Below are positions 8,650 to 17,396 of a stretch of DNA of 64,000 nucleotides, in pieces. A program made the translations under genes and the position numbers. Under the pieces are notes generated by a model, which was not told the origin of the DNA, made no database searches, and worked only from the letters and a program-made list of their open reading frames with translations. Each line of letters opens with the position of its first letter. The first letter of the stretch is position 1. Origin of the DNA: Sva-07 sp963716235 (GTDB lineage: Bacteria; Actinomycetota; Acidimicrobiia; Acidimicrobiales; Ilumatobacteraceae); contig CAVQTE010000015.1 in NCBI GenBank assembly GCA_963716235.1, positions 1 to 64,000 on the forward strand, given 5' to 3'.

Positions 8650-9264
8650 TCAGGCCGAGATGGCGAGCTGGCAGCTGCGCCTCGGGAGACGCCGACCAGA
8701 GGCTTCGACCACCACGTGACGTTCACGGAGGTGCCCATGGCCGTTGCCGAGCCCCGACCACTGTGGCGCGTCGGTGTGGAGCACGCCGTCGCACGCCATC
8801 GCGCCGGGGTCGCCCAACACGATCGTGACCACATCACGCTGACGCAGGCGCACGGCGAGTTTGCGGACCGCAGCAGCAGCCAGCCCGCTCGGCACTCGCA
8901 CGAGCAGCACGTCGAAGCCGTCGGCGGCAGCGGCCACCACGTCGACCCAGCGTGCCGGATCGCCGCCGGTGCCGACGGCCACGATCCGCTCCAGCGGCAC
9001 ACCGAGTTCACTGGCGGCGTCGAGCCCGATCGTCGGCAGGTCGACCACGGCCATCCACGCCCCGGCGGTGACGGCGGCGGCGACCAGCGCAAGCGCCGTC
9101 GAGGTTGCCGCCGGGCCCTGGCAGCCGACCGTGCGGCCACGCACGAGCCCTCCCTCGGCGAACAGCCCGGCGAGTTCGTCGCCCACCGGTATCGTTCGTT
9201 CGCGGGCCAGCGCCACGGGTGCCACTCGTTCGGTCAGTGCAGCCAGGTCGACAGCCGGTTCCAT
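8650..9264 (-). CDS. imuA': ImuA' (RecA-like mutasome accessory protein)
   Basis: 204 residues. A RecA/SulA-like fold is suggested by GDELAGLFAEGGLVRGRTVGCQG, where a Walker A loop would lie but the GKT is degraded to GPAATS, then VVDLPTIGLDA and VLLVRVPSG. Its position directly upstream of imuB and its short length fit the actinobacterial ImuA'. An SOS box lies 13-28 bp upstream of the ATG at 9262-9264. It acts with ImuB and DnaE2 in damage-induced mutagenesis. GAAGGG touches the start codon with no spacing, so initiation may not use an ordinary ribosome binding site. Confidence 0.85.
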   Translation of the reverse strand: MEPAVDLAALTERVAPVALARERTIPVGDELAGLFAEGGLVRGRTVGCQGPAATSTALALVAAAVTAGAWMAVVDLPTIGLDAASELGVPLERIVAVGTGGDPARWVDVVAAAADGFDVLLVRVPSGLAAAAVRKLAVRLRQRDVVTIVLGDPGAMACDGVLHTDAPQWSGLGNGHGHLRERHVVVEASGRRLPRRSCQLAISA

Positions 9265-9276
9265 CCCTTCACTCTA

Positions 9277-9292
9277 TCGAACACACGTTCGC
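9277..9292 (-). promoter_or_regulatory. LexA (SOS) box upstream of imuA'-imuB
   Basis: TCGAACACACGTTCGC on the given strand matches TCGAAC-N4-GTTCGA at all but the last base. It ends 12 bp upstream of the imuA' start, and a possible -10 (GATAGA, reverse strand) follows it. Together with the dnaE2 box it places the whole mutasome under LexA. Confidence 0.8.
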
Positions 9293-9340
9293 CACGCCAC
9301 CGGTCTTTCCGGACCCGACCCCGAAAGACCGCGACCGACG

Positions 9341-10195
9341 TCAGCGGGACAGGGCGTGGCGGGTGAGCACGTCGTCCATGGCGAGACCGGTCGCGGCGTA
9401 GGCGTCGGCGCCCAGCGATCGGGCATGGTCGAGGTCGGCAACGGCGTGACCACCGACCACGACCAGCACCGAAGGATCCGCGACGTGAACTGCTGCGCAC
9501 GCGTCGGCGAGCGATGCGAGGTTGTCGGACGACATGGCTGACAAACCGACAGCCACGAGATCAGGCGTCTGGCCGATCACATGAGCGAGCGATTCACTCG
9601 GCACGTCGACGCCGAAGTCCGACACGTCCCACCCCCGCAACCGCAGGAGATCGCCGAGCATCGCCACGGGCAGCGCGTGGTACTCGCCAGCCGGCGCGCC
9701 GAGCGCCACCACGCCACGTGATCGGCCACGTCGACTGAATCGCGGGCCGATCCGACCGACGAGACGCATGGCGATTCCCGTCGCACGGTGCTCGATCGAG
9801 ATGTCGAGTTCTCCCGCGGCCCATCGCTCGCCGATCGCCACCATCGCCGGGGTCAGCACGTCGAGATAGATCTCGTCGAGCTCCGCCCCCGCAGCCATCG
9901 CCGCCTCGATCACACTCCATGAACCTGGCGCATCACCGGCGACCAGACGCGATTCGAGCCGACTCGACCATGGTGCTCGACGATTGCGAGTGCCGCCCTT
10001 GCCGGACGGGCCGACCGTTGCCGCGGCAGCCTTCGCATCCTCACGGAAGCGGTCGACCGCCGAGCGCTGCACCTGCCACACCCCGCCGGACTTCGACGCC
10101 TCCATCACCCCGAGGCGCACGTACCGGTACGCGGTCATGTAGTGCACGCCGAGCTCGTCGGCAGCTTCTTGAAGGGTGAGTACGCCGTCGGTCAT
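9341..10195 (-). CDS. CarH/LitR-like B12-binding transcriptional regulator
   Basis: 284 residues from ATG at 10193-10195 (a GTG five codons upstream is possible). Residues 5-50 form an excisionase/MerR-like helix-turn-helix (LTLQEAADELGVHYMTAYRYVRLGVM). Residues 75-150 are a helical B12-binding cap with W125-x9-E135-H136, the signature that in CarH packs against the upper face of adenosylcobalamin. Residues 160-280 are a Rossmann B12-binding domain with G-E-Y-H173, the likely lower cobalt ligand, and VVVGGHAV. The spacing closely parallels CarH. Known: CarH-type proteins are light-sensing repressors using AdoCbl. Inference: this is a light- or B12-responsive regulator; its targets are unknown and no carotenoid genes adjoin it. 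Confidence 0.82.
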   Translation of the reverse strand: MTDGVLTLQEAADELGVHYMTAYRYVRLGVMEASKSGGVWQVQRSAVDRFREDAKAAAATVGPSGKGGTRNRRAPWSSRLESRLVAGDAPGSWSVIEAAMAAGAELDEIYLDVLTPAMVAIGERWAAGELDISIEHRATGIAMRLVGRIGPRFSRRGRSRGVVALGAPAGEYHALPVAMLGDLLRLRGWDVSDFGVDVPSESLAHVIGQTPDLVAVGLSAMSSDNLASLADACAAVHVADPSVLVVVGGHAVADLDHARSLGADAYAATGLAMDDVLTRHALSR

Positions 10196-10287
10196 CTGGA
10201 CCCCAGCCACGCTGGCTGCCCGACGCTAGAGGGGCGACCCGGGTACGCGCCGAATCCTGCCCCGACAGCGCCGCATCGAATATCGAG

Positions 10288-10749
10288 TCAGCTGTTCTTT
10301 GCGTTCCAGCGCTCGCGGGCCGAACGGCTGCGATCGAGAAGATGGCCGGGAACCCGCTTTGCGGCTTCCGACAGTTCGCCGCTCGCTCCACCACCGTCAC
10401 CACTCGGAGCTGCGGTCGCCGCTTCCTCGGGTTGCAGGTCGTCGAACGCCGGCGGCACGACGCCTGGCTTCCAGTACTGGTACAAGTCACGCACCACATC
10501 GGACAAGCCCGCGGAGTCGTGGCCCTTGGCCAGATCGACCGTGATGATGTTGGCGTACACGTGAACCCCGTCGACCTGGCCGGTGGCGAACATGCGCCGA
10601 GCCAGTTCGTCGGACGGGGTGGTGCCCCAGGCATCTTCGACGGAACCGAAGTGCTCATGGCCCATGCCGGACAAGGTGCGATTGATCTCGAAGCGCACGA
10701 CTCCGCGTGAGGAACTCGGCTTCTCGGTGACGGCGACCAGCTGACCCAT
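10288..10749 (-). CDS. NifU N-terminal (Nfu-N)-like domain protein
   Basis: 153 residues. Residues about 5-95 resemble the Nfu/NifU N-terminal scaffold domain: VTEKPSSSRGVVRFEINRTLSG, DELARRMFATGQVDGVHVYANIITVDL. The cysteine-containing C-terminal Fe-S domain of Nfu is absent, and no CxxC is present. The last 60 residues are low-complexity and charged. It lies 92 bp upstream of the B12-type regulator on the same strand. A role in Fe-S cluster handling is only suggested by the fold. Confidence 0.6.
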   Translation of the reverse strand: MGQLVAVTEKPSSSRGVVRFEINRTLSGMGHEHFGSVEDAWGTTPSDELARRMFATGQVDGVHVYANIITVDLAKGHDSAGLSDVVRDLYQYWKPGVVPPAFDDLQPEEAATAAPSGDGGGASGELSEAAKRVPGHLLDRSRSARERWNAKNS

Positions 10750-10831
10750 GACTCCCCAACGCTAGCGCCCCGGCCTGCCACGCGACCCCATCCGTCGAGC
10801 CGGACCGAGCCGTCACACGGCTGTCGGCGGC

Positions 10832-12049
10832 TCAAGATTTCGCCAGCGCTGCGGCGAGCACGGCAGGGAATTCGTCGGGCGTGGCCGACATCACCGTCGC
10901 CCCCAGTGCGGCCAACGCCGCGGCGTGAGCGTGATGGTGCGCCGGCGTCCCTTCGTCGCTGAGTGCGAGCAGCACGACCACCTGAGCGCCGGCCCCGATG
11001 AGGTCGTCGACGCGACGGTGCATGAGTTCGGCGTTGCCGCCCTCGAACAGATCGCTCACGAGGAACACCACGCTGTCGCGGGGCCGATCGACGAGTTGCC
11101 GGCAGTACCCCAGCGCATTCGCGATGTCGGTGCCACCGCCGAGTTGCACACCGAACAGCACCTCGACCGGATCGTGAAGGAAGGCGGTGAGGTCGGTGAC
11201 CGATGTGTCGAACGCGATGAACGAGGTGCGCAGTGCAGGAATCTGGGCGAGAACCCCACCGAAGAGCGACGCGTACACCACGCTGTCGGCCATCGAACCC
11301 GACTGGTCGACGGCGATCACCACGTCGCGTGCCAGGCTGCGTTGGCGGCGCCCGTGCCCGACCAGGCGTTCGGGCACGAGCGTGCGGTGTTCGGGAATCC
11401 AGTGACGCAGGTTGGCCGAGATCGTCATCGGCCAGTCGATGTCGCCGGGGCGCGGCCGCCGCGTCCGCGCCGACCTCGCGAGCGCACCGCGCACGGCCTG
11501 GCGGGTCTGGTCGGTGAGGCGTCGCTCGAGGTCGTCGAGCACCTTGGCGATCACCTGGCGGGCAGTCGCCCTCGTCTCGTCGGGCAGGTGCCGGTTGAGT
11601 TCGACGAGCAGCGTGACGAGGTGGATGTCGGGTTCGAGGCCCTGGAGCAGCTCCGGTTCGAGGAGCAGTTGGCGCAGGTCGAGTCGCTCGATTGCATCGC
11701 GCTGGAGGATCTGGACCACCGGCGTCGGGAAGTAGCGGCGAATGTCTCCGAGCCACCGCACGACACCCGGCTTCGAGCGGCCGAGCCCGCCGGATCGCCC
11801 GGCGCGCCGCCGCGATCCGTCCGGCCCGCGCTCGGGATCGTCGCGGTCGTACAGCGCGCCGAGCGCTACATCGATACGAACGTCATCACCGTGAAGACCG
11901 CCCGTCGATTCCCCGCCCACACCAGCATCGTCACTGCCGTCTCCAGCGGACCCCTCCCTGTCCGCAACCTCGTCGGTGGCGGGCCCGAGCAGCATCCGCC
12001 AGCGACGGCGACGCTCGGCCTGCGACACCCGGAGCAGGTCGGTCGTCAT
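10832..12049 (-). CDS. VWA-domain protein of the MoxR/DUF5682/VWA module
   Basis: 405 residues. Start ATG 12047-12049 overlaps the stop of the DUF5682 gene (ATGA), implying coupled translation. The N-terminal half is charged and helical (VVQILQRDAIERLDLRQLL, ALARSARTRRPRPGDIDW). The C-terminal half (about 215-400) is a von Willebrand A domain with an intact MIDAS, DQSGSMADS, followed by a conserved threonine region GGGTDIANAL and VVFLVSDLFEGG. Known: VWA proteins partner with MoxR ATPases in metal-dependent assembly or remodelling. The same gene types (ATPase, large protein, VWA, SWIM) occur together in the E. coli yehL-yehQ region. Function unknown. Confidence 0.85.
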   Translation of the reverse strand: MTTDLLRVSQAERRRRWRMLLGPATDEVADREGSAGDGSDDAGVGGESTGGLHGDDVRIDVALGALYDRDDPERGPDGSRRRAGRSGGLGRSKPGVVRWLGDIRRYFPTPVVQILQRDAIERLDLRQLLLEPELLQGLEPDIHLVTLLVELNRHLPDETRATARQVIAKVLDDLERRLTDQTRQAVRGALARSARTRRPRPGDIDWPMTISANLRHWIPEHRTLVPERLVGHGRRQRSLARDVVIAVDQSGSMADSVVYASLFGGVLAQIPALRTSFIAFDTSVTDLTAFLHDPVEVLFGVQLGGGTDIANALGYCRQLVDRPRDSVVFLVSDLFEGGNAELMHRRVDDLIGAGAQVVVLLALSDEGTPAHHHAHAAALAALGATVMSATPDEFPAVLAAALAKS

Positions 12050-14265
12050 CGGACGCCCACCTCGGCGGTCCCCTCGACGGCCAATCCGAGCATGTGACGC
12101 ACGGTGACCATCGATGCGTCGGCTCGACGCGGGTCGACGTCGTCGCCGAAGCCCACGGACCGCTCGACGCCGAGGCCCATCAGCACTGCCATCAACTGCC
12201 GTCGCTCGGCCGCCTCGAACGCGCCGAATGTACGGCGCATCAGCACGATCACCGCGTCGAATGCGTCGCTCGGCAGCGACGACACCCAGCCGTCGAGCAC
12301 TGCCAGCAGCTCGGCGTCGTGCACGAGCACGGATCCCGATCCGGCGAGGAAGCCCTCGACGAACGCGGCGCCCTTCGCAGGCGGCGTCCCGCCCGACAGC
12401 GCCTGCGAGAGACGCCGCTGCACGACATCGACCGACCACACGCCGGCGTCGTGCAACAGGCGCGTCGCTCGGCCGTGCACGAGACCGTGGCCGGCTCCGG
12501 CCGTGAGGGCGACGAGGACCGATGGGAACCCCGTCCGGCGAGCTGGATGATCGAGGACGGCGAGCGCACCCTGGAATGCACTGAGCCGTTCGGCGGTCGT
12601 TGCGGCCGCGTCGTCGTCGAGGTGGCGAGCTGCCGCCGGCAGTCCGGCGAGGATGCGTACGACGATGCCGTCGACGACGTGGCGGAGCGATTCGGCGTCG
12701 GTGCCGCGTACGTCGCCATACCGCAGGGCTGATGCCAACGGCGGCAGTGCGTCGAGCAGCTGGCCGACGTCGGGGTCGGTCGCCGCGAGGTGCGCGAGGC
12801 GTTGCACGGCTGGTTCGACGGCGAGCGGGAGTTCCGCGAAGAGCGCCTGTTCGACCACGCCGACGAGCTCGGCGATGCCCGCCGCTGCGGTCGACCGTTC
12901 AACGAGTCGGGCCGTTGCGGCAGCTTCGAGCGTGGTGCCGTAGCCCGCACGCTCGATCAGCCGGATCGACAGGTCGGGGTCCCAGTGCACTTCCCAGGTT
13001 TCGCGGAACGTGCCGGAGGAGCCTCGGCCCTCGATGGCGACACCCCATCCGATGCCGAGCGCCACGAGGCGATGCAGGAGGTGCGACTTGCGCCGCCCGG
13101 TCGGGGTGCGCAGGTCGACTTCGACGGTTCGTGCTTCGGCGCTGACGGGGAGCCGGGCCGACTTCGCCAGCTTGGCGACGTCGCGGGCAAGTGGCACCTG
13201 TGGCGCCGCGTCGGGGACCTCACCGATCGCGTCGCCGACGACCAGCTCACGGCGCACGAGGTCGAGCCCGCCCGTCACTGCGTCGGCGGCATCGAGCACC
13301 TCGGCCAGTCCGATGCGCGGTCGCCCGCGCATCGCGGCGAGCGAGGTGGCCAGGCGCGTGCCGGCGATCAACTCGTCGGGCGACGCTGCCCCGCCCCGGT
13401 CACGCACGAGTCGGGCAGCGTCGACGAAGAAGCGAACCACGCCGTCCTCGCCCGGATGGTCGAACACGTGGCGGTACCAGCCCGGGCTCTCGACGCCGGC
13501 ACCGTACCCCGAGTGCGAAGTGAGGCGGCGGTGGGTCCACGGCACCCAGGCAACTCCGACCTTCGACTTGGGGAGGCCGCGCAGTGTTGTCGCATCGGTC
13601 GATGCGTTCGGCACGGTTGACCTCATGGCCTCGCCGTCGAGGTCGAGTGCGGGGACGTGCCAGGCGCCACACACCACGACGATCGTCTGATGGCCTTCGC
13701 GGCGCGCCGCCCTGATCGCCCTGCGCATGTGCGCCTCACGTTGGAGTTCGCGTGCTGCGGCCACGTACCCCTGCCTGGCCGCCCCCATTGCTTCGGCGAC
13801 GGCATCGAAGGCCGGAGCGCCGTCGCCACGGTGCTCGATGACGTCCTCCCACCACCGTTCCGGGTCGAGGTCGCCCGCCGCCTCGGCGAGGTCACGGATC
13901 GGATCGGGCGGGGCGGCGTCAGCCAGCAGGGCGGGTGCGTCGGGCGGTGCATGCAGCGTGATCGCAAGGGGGAGGTCGATGGCCCGTACGGGCACCTCAC
14001 GGGCGTTCGCCCAGGCGATCGCCTGCCACTCGGGGCTGAACGACGCCAGCGGAGCGAACGCGGCGCGGGCTGGTTCGGCGACGACCCACCCGAGCAGGGC
14101 GACCGGCGGCACCAGGTCGGCGTGGCCGACCCAGCGCAGCGCCGGCTCGACGTCGGCGGGTAGCTCGACCAGCACGATGTCGGGGGCCAGGTGGTCGAGC
14201 GCGCTGAGCACCGACCGCGCCGATCCGGGGCCGTGGTGCCGGATCCCGAGCAGGTGCAGGCTCAC
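12046..14265 (-). CDS. DUF5682 family protein
   Basis: 739 residues from GTG 14263-14265 (SLHLLGIRHHGPGSARSVL). The N-terminal third has IRHHGPGSARSV, DIVLVELPADVEP and a later VVVCGAWHVPAL, the conserved features I associate with DUF5682; the histidines resemble a TraB/erythromycin-esterase-like hydrolase fold, but that is a guess. The remainder is helical with LLHDAGVWSVDVVQRRLSQALSGG and VERSVGFGDDVDPRRADAS. Ten bases separate it from the MoxR gene upstream, and its stop overlaps the VWA start. The tight packing argues that the three products act together. Confidence 0.78.
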   Translation of the reverse strand: MSLHLLGIRHHGPGSARSVLSALDHLAPDIVLVELPADVEPALRWVGHADLVPPVALLGWVVAEPARAAFAPLASFSPEWQAIAWANAREVPVRAIDLPLAITLHAPPDAPALLADAAPPDPIRDLAEAAGDLDPERWWEDVIEHRGDGAPAFDAVAEAMGAARQGYVAAARELQREAHMRRAIRAARREGHQTIVVVCGAWHVPALDLDGEAMRSTVPNASTDATTLRGLPKSKVGVAWVPWTHRRLTSHSGYGAGVESPGWYRHVFDHPGEDGVVRFFVDAARLVRDRGGAASPDELIAGTRLATSLAAMRGRPRIGLAEVLDAADAVTGGLDLVRRELVVGDAIGEVPDAAPQVPLARDVAKLAKSARLPVSAEARTVEVDLRTPTGRRKSHLLHRLVALGIGWGVAIEGRGSSGTFRETWEVHWDPDLSIRLIERAGYGTTLEAAATARLVERSTAAAGIAELVGVVEQALFAELPLAVEPAVQRLAHLAATDPDVGQLLDALPPLASALRYGDVRGTDAESLRHVVDGIVVRILAGLPAAARHLDDDAAATTAERLSAFQGALAVLDHPARRTGFPSVLVALTAGAGHGLVHGRATRLLHDAGVWSVDVVQRRLSQALSGGTPPAKGAAFVEGFLAGSGSVLVHDAELLAVLDGWVSSLPSDAFDAVIVLMRRTFGAFEAAERRQLMAVLMGLGVERSVGFGDDVDPRRADASMVTVRHMLGLAVEGTAEVGVR

Positions 14266-14275
14266 GGACGTTCGA

Positions 14276-15379
14276 TCACACGTCGAGGTCGCGGCAGGCG
14301 TCGTAGAAGTCGCCCCACCCGTCGCGGTCACGCACCACGGCTTCGAGGTACTCGCGCCACGCCACCGTGTCGTGGACCGGATCGCTGACGACGGCACCGA
14401 TGATGCCGGCCGCCACATCGGTCGGCCGCAGCTCGCCGTCGCCGAAGTGGGCGGCCAGGGCGAGCCCGTTGGTGACCACCGAGATCGCCTCGGCCGTCGA
14501 CAACGTGCCCGTCGGGATCTTCAGGCTGATGCGTTCATCCTCCGTGAGCCCTGAGCGCAGTTCGCGGAACACGGTGACGACCCGACGGATCTCATCGGCC
14601 GCAGCAGGAACCTCGGGCAGTGCGAGCGCCACGCCGAGTTCGTCGACGCGACGGCGCACGATGTCGATCTCCTCCTGCACGGTCGCCGGGAGCGGGAGCA
14701 CGACCGTGTTGAACCGGCGCCGCAGCGCGCTCGAGAGATCGTTGACGCCGCGGTCGCGGTCGTTCGCCGTGGCGATGACGTTGAAGCCACGGATCGCTGC
14801 GATCTCCGTGTCGAGCTCGGGGATCGGGAGCACCTTCTCCGACAGCACCGTGACGAGCGCGTCCTGCACCTCGGGTGGCATGCGCGTGAGTTCTTCGACG
14901 CGCACGATCGCACCGCGCTCCATCCCCCGGTAGATCGGGCCGGGAACCAGTGCTGCGGTGCTCGGCCCTTCCGCGAGTAGCCGGGCGTAGTTCCATCCGT
15001 ACCGCAGTGTCTCCTCGGTCGTGCCCGCGGTGCCCTGCACGAGCAGCGTCGAGTCGCCGCTGATCGCCGCGGCGAGGTGCTCGCTCACCCAGGTCTTGGC
15101 CGTGCCGGGCACGCCGAGCAGGAGCAGCGCCCGGTCGGTGGCGAGCGTGGCGACGGCGATCTCGACGAGGCGCTGCTGGCCGACGTACTTGGGAGCGATG
15201 ATCGTGCCGTCACCCAGCTCGCCGCCGAGGAGGTAGCGGACGACAGCCCACGGCGACAACACCCAGCCCGGCGGGCGTTCGCGGTCGTCGAGCACAGCGA
15301 GCGCCGCGAGCTCAGTCGCGTACTGATCCTCCGCATGGGGACGGAGCACGTCGTTCGACGGTCGTTGCGTTGCACTCAT
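14276..15379 (-). CDS. MoxR-type AAA+ ATPase
   Basis: 367 residues from ATG 15377-15379. Walker A GVPGTAKTW, Walker B region AIVRVEELTRMPPEVQDAL in which the usual DE is EE, sensor 1 NVIATANDRDRGVNDLSSALRRRF and the helix-2 insert style of MoxR proteins. Known: MoxR ATPases work with VWA partners to remodel or activate target proteins. First gene of the MoxR-DUF5682-VWA operon, transcribed divergently from the LLM oxidoreductase across a region holding an 11-bp inverted repeat. The substrate is unknown. Confidence 0.88.
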   Translation of the reverse strand: MSATQRPSNDVLRPHAEDQYATELAALAVLDDRERPPGWVLSPWAVVRYLLGGELGDGTIIAPKYVGQQRLVEIAVATLATDRALLLLGVPGTAKTWVSEHLAAAISGDSTLLVQGTAGTTEETLRYGWNYARLLAEGPSTAALVPGPIYRGMERGAIVRVEELTRMPPEVQDALVTVLSEKVLPIPELDTEIAAIRGFNVIATANDRDRGVNDLSSALRRRFNTVVLPLPATVQEEIDIVRRRVDELGVALALPEVPAAADEIRRVVTVFRELRSGLTEDERISLKIPTGTLSTAEAISVVTNGLALAAHFGDGELRPTDVAAGIIGAVVSDPVHDTVAWREYLEAVVRDRDGWGDFYDACRDLDV

Positions 15380-15447
15380 CCCCGACGACGTTACCCAGGG
15401 GCTGTCACACCTCGAGCCCGAACCCGCTCTCGTTGCCCCCACGGGAC

Positions 15448-15494
15448 TCAGCGTCAGCACATACCGCGGAACTCGACGTTGTCGCTGACGCTGA
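15448..15494. promoter_or_regulatory. inverted repeat in the divergent MoxR/LLM promoter region
   Basis: TCAGCGTCAGC (15448-15458) and its exact complement GCTGACGCTGA (15484-15494), 25 bp apart, between divergent starts at 15379 and 15513. It may be a two-site operator or a DNA-looping site; a stem-loop in the LLM 5' leader is the alternative. Confidence 0.45.
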
Positions 15495-15512
15495 ACGGTA
15501 CGGTCACGGCGC

Positions 15513-16475
15513 ATGGTCGACATCTCCTGTGCGTTCGCAACGTCGATGGCAACGCCCGAACACGTGGCACTTGCCGAGGAACTCGGCTACCGACGAGCCT
15601 GGCTGTACGACTCGCCCGCGCTGTACCCCGATGTGTGGATGATGCTGGCCGAGTGCGCCCGCCGCACCTCGACGATCGAGATCGGTCCGGGCGTCGCGAT
15701 TCCATCGCTGCGTCACCCGATGGTGACCGCGGCCGCGGTCGGCACGCTGGTCGAACTCGCACCGGGGCGCGTGAACGTGGCGATCGGCTCGGGCTTCACC
15801 GGGCGGCTCACCCTCGGCCAGAAGCCGCTGCCGTGGAAGTTCGTGCGTGAGTACGTGCTCGCCGTCCGAGGGCTGCTCGCCGGTGAGACCGTCGAGTGGG
15901 AGGGTGCGCCGATCCGGATGATGCACCCCGACGGCTTCGGTGCGCCGCGGCCGATCCGGGTGCCGATCATCCTCGGCACCGGCGGACCCAAGGGCGAAGC
16001 CGTCGCGCACGAGCTGGCGGACGGTGTGTTCGTCACATCGCCCACGACTGCGTTCGATCGCTGCTCGGTGCTCACCCTCGGCACGGTGCTCGACGATGGT
16101 GAGGACGCGGGCAGCGAGCGTTCGATGGCAGCGGCGGGCCACGCCGGGGGCCTTGCGTTCCACGCCATCCACCTGCGCGGGGCGGTGACGTCGTTGCCCG
16201 GCGGCGACCAGTGGTTGGCGGCATTGGAGGAGGTCCCCGAACGCGAGCGTCACCTGGCGTTGCACGAAGGCCATCTCATCGAAGCCAACGAACGCGACCG
16301 GCTCGTCGTGACGGGTGAACTGCTGGCGATGTTCAAGTACGCGCAGACCGCCGAGTCATGGCGCGACCATCTCGCCGAGCGGGAGTTGGAGGGCGCGACC
16401 GAAGTCGCCTACCAGCCGGCCGGACCCGACATTCCCGGCGAGCTCCGCCGCTTCATGGACATGGCCCGCGCCTGA
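15513..16475 (+). CDS. LLM-class (luciferase-like, F420/FMN) oxidoreductase
   Basis: 320 residues with a TIM-barrel bacterial luciferase-like sequence: AEELGYRRAWLYDSPALYPDVW, TSTIEIGPGVAIPSLRHP, APGRVNVAIGSGFTGRLTLGQ and PIRVPIILGTGGPKGEAVA. These match the actinobacterial F420-dependent or flavin-dependent LLM group; the cofactor cannot be decided from sequence alone. Start ATG 15513. It is the only plus-strand gene among the DUF5682/VWA/SWIM module genes and converges on DUF5691 with 11 bp between stops. Substrate unknown. Confidence 0.85.
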   Translation: MVDISCAFATSMATPEHVALAEELGYRRAWLYDSPALYPDVWMMLAECARRTSTIEIGPGVAIPSLRHPMVTAAAVGTLVELAPGRVNVAIGSGFTGRLTLGQKPLPWKFVREYVLAVRGLLAGETVEWEGAPIRMMHPDGFGAPRPIRVPIILGTGGPKGEAVAHELADGVFVTSPTTAFDRCSVLTLGTVLDDGEDAGSERSMAAAGHAGGLAFHAIHLRGAVTSLPGGDQWLAALEEVPERERHLALHEGHLIEANERDRLVVTGELLAMFKYAQTAESWRDHLAERELEGATEVAYQPAGPDIPGELRRFMDMARA

Positions 16476-16486
16476 TGCGGCGAGGC

Positions 16487-17266
16487 TCAACGAAGTTCGT
16501 CGAGCATGCGGTGACGGGTGAGCGCAAGGTCGGCCAGGACCGACGCCATGCCGTACCCCGACGACGTCGACGGGACGACCCCGAGGGACGACGCGATGGC
16601 GGCGAGCGTCTCCAGCGGGGCCCTGGCGATCAGGTTCACGATCACTGCGCGGTGCGGTGCCCCGAGTTGACCTCCGACGATCAGGTCGGCGAGCACCGTG
16701 CCGATGTCCGCGGGAGCGCCGAGCAGGTCGATCAGGTCGGGTGGGATCGGGAGATCGGGTAACTCACCGAGCGCCTCGGGATCGATGGCACCCCGGGTCG
16801 ACCGGGTCTCGAGTTCGGGAAGGTGCGACACGAGCCAGGTGGCCAGCGGCCCGCAGGCGACCTCCGCGCGCGCTCGGCGGACGGGATCGGAGCGATGCCG
16901 CCACAGCATGGCAGGGACGAGCTCGGGAGCAACACGCCAGCCGTTCGTGATCAGCGTGAGCATCCACTCGTCCTCGAGCACGGGCCACGACATCGTGATG
17001 TGATGCCACCGCTCGACGGCAGCGGGCGTGCATGCCGGACGATCGTCGGAGGCGGGACCGGCCAGCCGGTCGACCGGAGGGCCCGGCAGCACGCCGGCGC
17101 GGCGCACGGCGGTGCACGCCGCGACCTGCGCCAACATCCGCTCGGACGGCGCCGAACGCAGGGTGTCGGCGACTACGTCGGCGAGTGGGCCGACCGCGGG
17201 CGGCGGGTCCCTGCGGTCCGTACCGAGCATCGCCGTCGTCACCAGCTCCCGCCAGTGCTCCGCCAT
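16487..17266 (-). CDS. DUF5691 family protein
   Basis: 259 residues from ATG 17264-17266; a GTG two codons earlier is possible. N-terminal WRELVTTAMLGTDRRDPP is the recognisable start of DUF5691 proteins. The body is alpha-helical (LLTLITNGWRV-like stretches, PELVPAMLWRHRSDP, ELPDLPIPPDLIDLLG) and ends SVLADLALTRHRMLDELR. No catalytic motif seen. In actinobacteria such genes are neighbours of SWIM, MoxR and VWA genes, as here. Function unknown. Confidence 0.72.
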   Translation of the reverse strand: MAEHWRELVTTAMLGTDRRDPPPAVGPLADVVADTLRSAPSERMLAQVAACTAVRRAGVLPGPPVDRLAGPASDDRPACTPAAVERWHHITMSWPVLEDEWMLTLITNGWRVAPELVPAMLWRHRSDPVRRARAEVACGPLATWLVSHLPELETRSTRGAIDPEALGELPDLPIPPDLIDLLGAPADIGTVLADLIVGGQLGAPHRAVIVNLIARAPLETLAAIASSLGVVPSTSSGYGMASVLADLALTRHRMLDELR

Positions 17267-17396
17267 CGTCACGTCGCCCCCTCCCCTGATCCCGACCCCT
17301 CTCTCGCCCTCCACCCCGACCGCTTGCGTGACACTTCCGTCGGGACGACCCAACGGAACTGCAACGCAAACCGGGTGGGGGTGAGGGCGGGACCGG

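Noticed and set aside
10832..12439. Longer VWA protein starting at 12439
   Set aside because: The N-terminal addition is Arg-rich shadow sequence within DUF5682; the ATG at 12049 gives an ATGA overlap.
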